Source of the DNA: JABDGC01 sp964466595
GTDB lineage: Bacteria > Pseudomonadota > Gammaproteobacteria > DSM-16500
Length of the DNA stretch: 8,847 bases
NCBI GenBank assembly: GCA_964466595.1
Contig: CAYXNR010000068.1
Location: 1 to 8,847 of the forward strand
Direction of reading: 5' to 3'
Positions 5,865 through 8,847 of this stretch are shown here, one piece after another. The translations under genes and the position numbers were made by a program. A model generated the notes under the pieces. It was not told where the DNA came from, did no database searches, and saw only the letters and a program-made list of their open reading frames with translations. Within the stretch, counting starts at the first letter, position 1. Each line of letters begins with the position of its first letter.

Positions 5865-6497
5865 ATGTCATCGACACATACAAGTGGGGGAAGGATCAAA
5901 TTAGCCCGAAACATGTTGGGGCTAAGTAGAAAGGAACTCGAAGATCGCTTTTCAATAAGCGTTAATACGTTACAAGCCTGGGAATCTGACAAAATTAATC
6001 TAACTGATAAAGGCGCAAATAAGCTGACTGAGGCTTTTATTAATGGTGGTCTTTTATGTGATAAAAGTTGGTTACTAACAGGTAAGGGAAAAGCGCCAAT
6101 TTTAGTACAGGGTATAGTTACATTGCCAAACGAAATGAGTGAAGATATTCGTATACTTAGAGAAATTGAAGCATTTAAGGCTATTAATCCAGACCCCATT
6201 GTAGTAATTATAAGTGATAACGGTATGGAGCCAATCTACGCTATCGGAGATTTCGTAGGTGGAAACAAGAGAACTGACGCCAAGATTGAGAATATAGTTG
6301 GTGAAAACTGTATTGTTGAAACATTTCAAGGTGACACTCTCGTAAGACGGCTCTTAAAGGGGAGCAAATCGCAAGTATACAACTTAGCGTGTATCAATAT
6401 TGGCAGTGATCAACAACCGATCATCACGGATATTAAACTTAGATTTGCCGCGAGAATTGTGCTACACAGAAAGAAAGAAGATTCTATAAGCGAATAA
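5865..6497 (+). CDS. CI/LexA-like repressor with XRE helix-turn-helix and degenerate S24 domain
   Basis: This is a predicted transcriptional repressor of the element, 210 residues long. Residues about 9-60 form an XRE-type helix-turn-helix (G-R-I-K-L-A-R-N-M-L-G-L-S-R-K-E-L, then S-V-N-T-L-Q-A-W-E). The W-L-L-T-G-K-G linker at 69-75 is typical of phage repressors with an S24 domain. Residues about 110-200 match the LexA/CI C-terminal fold (I-S-D-N-G-M-E-P-I-Y-A-I-G-D-F). The catalytic serine that normally precedes the methionine is Gly120, and the catalytic lysine position (V-K-R-L in LexA) is Arg161. No Ala-Gly or Cys-Gly cleavage dipeptide is present. The fold therefore probably serves dimerisation or ligand sensing without self-cleavage. 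Divergent orientation from the transfer operon fits the phage-type repressor (prpA) of Legionella ICEs. The thioesterase gene follows 4 bases later. Confidence 0.9.
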   Translation: MSSTHTSGGRIKLARNMLGLSRKELEDRFSISVNTLQAWESDKINLTDKGANKLTEAFINGGLLCDKSWLLTGKGKAPILVQGIVTLPNEMSEDIRILREIEAFKAINPDPIVVIISDNGMEPIYAIGDFVGGNKRTDAKIENIVGENCIVETFQGDTLVRRLLKGSKSQVYNLACINIGSDQQPIITDIKLRFAARIVLHRKKEDSISE

Positions 6498-6501
6498 CTA
6501 A

Positions 6502-6918
6502 ATGACATTACCTCAACATAATTTATTCACCCACAATATGAATGTCAGAATTGACGATATTAATTTCGGCAATCATCTCTGTCACAGTAAATTTACGAAT
6601 ATTATTCATAATGTTCGCGCACTATTTCTAAAAAGCTTCGGCCTTTCAGAATCTAGCTGTTTTGGTTGTGGTCTTATAATGCTTAACTTGAATGTAAATT
6701 ATTTGAGCCAATGTTTTTTTGACGATCGACTTAAAATTGATCTATCTATTGAGAGCGTGGAGAAAGCAACTGTTCTATTCTCCTACTCCGTGTTCAACCA
6801 AACGACAAATAAAGTAGCAGCGGAAGCAAAAACTTTGATGGGATTTCTGGATATTGAAAGGGGAAAACTGAAAAAAGTACCGCTTGAATTTAAGAAGGAT
6901 GTTTGCAACATTATATAA
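6502..6918 (+). CDS. Hotdog-fold acyl-CoA thioesterase-like protein
   Basis: Enzymes of this fold hydrolyse acyl-CoA or related thioesters in the cytoplasm. The 138-residue product is of normal length for a single hotdog domain. Near the N-terminus it has D-I-N-F-G-N-H-L (residues 19-26), the signature of the thioesterase subgroup with DxNxGxHL rather than the DxD of YbgC/FadM. The matching central helix (I-I-H-N-V-R-A-L-F-L) and later V-N-Y...F-D-D-R-L-K-I-D segments follow. In relatives I recall the helix as H-E-A-R; here the Glu is Asn, which may affect activity. The ATG at 6502 is 4 bases after the repressor stop with no good ribosome binding site, so translation is probably coupled. Its substrate is unknown. 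The same-strand 201-residue gene starts 21 bases downstream. Confidence 0.85.
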   Translation: MTLPQHNLFTHNMNVRIDDINFGNHLCHSKFTNIIHNVRALFLKSFGLSESSCFGCGLIMLNLNVNYLSQCFFDDRLKIDLSIESVEKATVLFSYSVFNQTTNKVAAEAKTLMGFLDIERGKLKKVPLEFKKDVCNII

Positions 6919-6939
6919 TAACTAAATAAGAGTATTACT

Positions 6940-7545
6940 ATGATGCCTGAAGGAGCTATAGAAGAAGAAAAAAAATTATTGGCAGAAAATCGCTTAGTAA
7001 TTGTTAGTAGAGAATCCAAGCTACATCGATACACAAATGAATCTTGTCTCGATGCGGCAGGTATTTTTCATACTGCTGAAAAACAGATTGGATGCACCTA
7101 TTTGCTTTATATGTATGAAAATCTAATAACCAATGAGAAATTTGTTTATTCTTCCAATTGGGATTGGCAAGATTTATTGATTGGGGAAAAATTAATAAAC
7201 CATTGCCCAATATTCTTAACCGCATTTAACTACTTGGAGAAAAGAAACAGCGGCCGTATTTTCGTACCATGGCATCTATCCCCTCCTTCCACAAGAGAAG
7301 AAAGAAATGTTTGCGGTATACGATCTGAGTTTAATATTGCAAATGGATTTGGGTATGGTGCAAAAGGAAATGGAATTAGAGAGAGTTTAGCCTTCGGCGG
7401 TGACGCAAAAGATTCTACTTTCCATCAAAATTTTATTGTTAATCCCAATATATTTTTTGATGTGCTATATAAGATGAGACTAAGCGTTCTAGTCAAAAAT
7501 CACGAGAATAAGCTGATCTCGAGTTTGATCAAAACAGAACAATAG
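6940..7545 (+). CDS. Unrecognised 201-residue protein, possible LuxR-type ligand-binding domain without DNA-binding part
   Basis: The family is not firmly recognised. The product has no signal peptide or membrane span. Its middle and end have a pattern reminiscent of autoinducer-binding domains of LuxR-type regulators: S-N-W-D-W at 72-76, C-P at 89-90 where the family has D-P, P-W at 110-111, then I-R-S-E-F-N-I-A-N-G-F-G-Y-G (127-140) and a G-I-R-E-S-L-A-F-G-G block (145-154). The LuxR helix-turn-helix that should follow at about 180-240 is absent, and no remnant of it is seen downstream. It may be a stand-alone sensor, an antagonist of a LuxR-type protein, or something unrelated. AAGAG seven bases upstream supports ATG 6940; ATG 6943 is also possible. 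It is probably transcribed with the repressor and thioesterase. Confidence 0.75.
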   Translation: MMPEGAIEEEKKLLAENRLVIVSRESKLHRYTNESCLDAAGIFHTAEKQIGCTYLLYMYENLITNEKFVYSSNWDWQDLLIGEKLINHCPIFLTAFNYLEKRNSGRIFVPWHLSPPSTREERNVCGIRSEFNIANGFGYGAKGNGIRESLAFGGDAKDSTFHQNFIVNPNIFFDVLYKMRLSVLVKNHENKLISSLIKTEQ

Positions 7546-7563
7546 AGTTAAATTAATCTCTTC

Positions 7564-7575
7564 CCATTTAAATGG
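7564..7575. repeat. Perfect 12-base palindrome between convergent genes
   Basis: CCATTTAAATGG lies in the 58-base gap between the two convergent gene groups. It lacks the loop, GC content and U-tract of an intrinsic terminator, so it may be a protein-binding site or chance. No other terminator was found in this gap. Confidence 0.3.
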
Positions 7576-7603
7576 TTAGTGATGCTTCCATTCGTGCTGA
7601 ACC

Positions 7604-7939
7604 TTATGCCACCTCTATACTAAGCAAAACAATAAGGTTATCTTTTAGTATGAAAACATAACGGAATTTTACCGGACTTCCATCGAATGAGCCGGACACT
7701 TCAGTAATAACCTCAGTTTTTTCATCTAAGACAGATACATTGATAGGCTTTAATTGTAGATTGTATTCTCTTATTATCCGTTCGACCCACTTTTGGATTT
7801 CCCCAAGACCCTTCATATCAAGATTTTCACCAACGTCATGAACGACAGCATTCTTGGAAAAACAAGTCGTCGCATTATTAACGTTATGGGAATTTGTAGC
7901 CTCAATATATTTTGCAATAATTGTTGGCATTTGAAGCAT
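7604..7939 (-). CDS. NTF2/SnoaL-like small protein
   Basis: Members of this superfamily have a cone-shaped alpha+beta barrel. They act as small isomerases, cyclases, dehydratases or ligand binders; the substrate here is unknown. The 111-residue product is a typical single domain. The N-terminal helix P-T-I-I-A-K-Y-I-E-A-T-N is followed by C-F-S-K-N-A-V-V-H-D (26-35), then G-L-G-E-I-Q-K-W (44-51). Strands at the C-terminus end in L-K-D-N-L-I. This order (Y-x-x-A, then CF...DA-x-V-x-D, then G-x-x-x-I-x-x-W) is characteristic. The ATG at 7939 is 10 bases after AAGGAG (7950-7955). An earlier out-of-frame ATG at 7946 sits only 3 bases after that site and opens a short frame. It lies 70 bases downstream of the dehydrogenase on the same strand and is probably its operon partner. 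Confidence 0.85.
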   Translation of the reverse strand: MLQMPTIIAKYIEATNSHNVNNATTCFSKNAVVHDVGENLDMKGLGEIQKWVERIIREYNLQLKPINVSVLDEKTEVITEVSGSFDGSPVKFRYVFILKDNLIVLLSIEVA

Positions 7940-8009
7940 ATTTCATTATCTCCTTAATAAGCCCTAAGGCTGCGAGTCCGTGCAGTCATGTGTTTTCAGC
8001 AATGACGAA

Positions 8010-8768
8010 TTAAATTGTCAAACCACCATCAACAATAAATGGGGTACCAGTTATAAATGAAGAGTCATCGGAAAATAGATAAATAACTGCATTTGCAATT
8101 TCTTCCGGTTTGCCCATTCTTCCTATAGGTTGGCAAGCTTCAAACCTTCGTTTGAGTTTCGGATTCTTCTCGCAAATTGAATCGATCATAGGCGTTTCTA
8201 CAAATGCTGGGCACAAAGCATTAATTCTAATATTTTGCTTTGCGTATTCTAACGCGGCTGATTTTGTTAACCCAACAATAGCAAATTTACTAGCTGCATA
8301 TGCTGTCATTCCAAAGCCATTACCTACTAATCCAGAAGTGGATGACATATTCAAAATGTTACCTTTGCCATTAGTCAACATGTGGCCAATAACGGCTTTC
8401 ATACAATACCATGCGCCTTTTAAATTTGTGTCAATAACGCTATCCCAATTTTCTTCAGTTGAATCCGAAAATGGCGCGATTTCTCCGTCAATACCAGCAT
8501 TATTAAACAAACAATCTATTGTTCCTAAATGAGATATGGCTGAACTAAACAATGTATCAACCGATGTTTTATTGGTAACATCACACTTGATAAATTTAGC
8601 ATCACCACCGTTCGCAACAATATCTTTTACAATTGAATTTCCGGCATCTTCATTCCTTCCCGAAATTACTAATCTAGCGCCTTGTTCAGCCAGTTTAATT
8701 GCTGACATCTTTCCAATACCAGAAGTTCCTCCGGTTATTACAATATTTTTCCCAAGTAATCTTTTCAC
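8010..8768 (-). CDS. Short-chain dehydrogenase/reductase (classical SDR), NAD(P)-dependent
   Basis: This is a soluble oxidoreductase acting on an alcohol or carbonyl group; the substrate cannot be told from sequence. The 252-residue product has every classical SDR landmark. These are the cofactor-binding T-G-G-T-S-G-I-G (12-19), C-D-V-T (62-65), N-N-A-G (89-92), Asn115, and the catalytic Ser143, Tyr157 and Lys161 (Y-A-A-S-K). C-P-A-F-V-E-T-P at 186-193 and the C-terminal G-R-M-G-K-P-E-E-I...D-D-S-S-F-I-T-G...V-D-G-G are also present. The start is GTG at 8768, with AGGA about 9 bases upstream, which places the first strand at the usual distance. It forms a likely two-gene unit with the NTF2-like gene. 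The promoter must lie in the last 79 bases of the window or beyond it, and I could not identify it. Confidence 0.93.
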   Translation of the reverse strand: MKRLLGKNIVITGGTSGIGKMSAIKLAEQGARLVISGRNEDAGNSIVKDIVANGGDAKFIKCDVTNKTSVDTLFSSAISHLGTIDCLFNNAGIDGEIAPFSDSTEENWDSVIDTNLKGAWYCMKAVIGHMLTNGKGNILNMSSTSGLVGNGFGMTAYAASKFAIVGLTKSAALEYAKQNIRINALCPAFVETPMIDSICEKNPKLKRRFEACQPIGRMGKPEEIANAVIYLFSDDSSFITGTPFIVDGGLTI

Positions 8769-8847
8769 AATTCATTTTCCTACTGATGATTGATTAAATA
8801 CTCATCTTTTTTAGATGCCCATATTTGATCTCTAAAATATAAACGCA

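Noticed and set aside
5837..6329. Two minus-strand open frames opposite the repressor
   Set aside because: They are antisense to a convincing XRE/S24 protein and have no recognisable features. An antisense transcript cannot be excluded, but nothing in the sequence supports it.
8110..8793. Plus-strand open frames of 140 and 85 codons opposite the SDR gene
   Set aside because: They are shadows of the SDR coding sequence, which has all family motifs intact.
8803..8817. CATCT-N5-AGATG mini-hairpin upstream of the SDR gene
   Set aside because: A 5-base-pair AT-rich arm near the window edge is too weak to call an operator or terminator without the flanking sequence.
1..8847. CRISPR arrays, insertion sequences, integrase, attachment repeats, oriT
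   Set aside because: No spaced direct repeats, transposase or integrase frames, relaxase or nick-region sequence were found. The element's ends and mobilisation genes must lie outside this window.

Overview
The window looks like part of an integrative conjugative element (ICE) or related conjugative island from a Legionella-type gammaproteobacterium. Three things support this. The base composition is fairly AT-rich. A contiguous minus-strand run of F-type type IV secretion genes fills the left half. A CsrA-like RNA-binding regulator lies directly upstream of the pilin gene, an arrangement known from Legionella ICEs (the csrT/lvr module). The species assignment is inferred from gene content only.

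Left half, minus strand, read right to left: an unrecognised 152-residue protein (5058-5516), the CsrA/CsrT-like protein (4825-5022), then traA (pilin), traL, traE, traK, traB, traV and the first 395 codons of traC, which runs off the left edge. The tra genes overlap or nearly touch (ATGA, TAATG and 8-base overlaps), so they are one translationally coupled operon. The F-plasmid order A-L-E-K-B-V-C is kept, but traP, trbD, trbG and traR are missing. Two start codons are reassigned here from ribosome binding sites and family length: GTG at 5022 for csrT and ATG at 4823 for traA.

Centre: a 348-base divergent region (5517-5864) separates the transfer operon from a rightward lambda CI/LexA-like repressor gene (5865-6497). 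It holds a near-consensus leftward promoter whose spacer is filled by a 17-base inverted repeat. A second, degenerate copy lies 51 bases away. A long transcribed leader with strong hairpins and several GGA motifs follows. The simplest model has two layers: the repressor blocks transcription of the transfer operon, and the CsrA-like protein acts on the mRNA. The repressor has lost both catalytic residues of the S24 peptidase dyad, so release by RecA-driven self-cleavage is unlikely.

Right half: the repressor is followed at close spacing by a hotdog-fold thioesterase (6502-6918) and by a 201-residue protein that faintly resembles the ligand-binding half of LuxR-type regulators but has no DNA-binding domain (6940-7545). 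Converging on these from the right edge is a two-gene minus-strand cassette, a short-chain dehydrogenase/reductase (8010-8768) and an NTF2/SnoaL-like protein (7604-7939). These four genes look like accessory cargo. Whether the first two also feed into control of the element is speculative, but it is the most interesting open question here.
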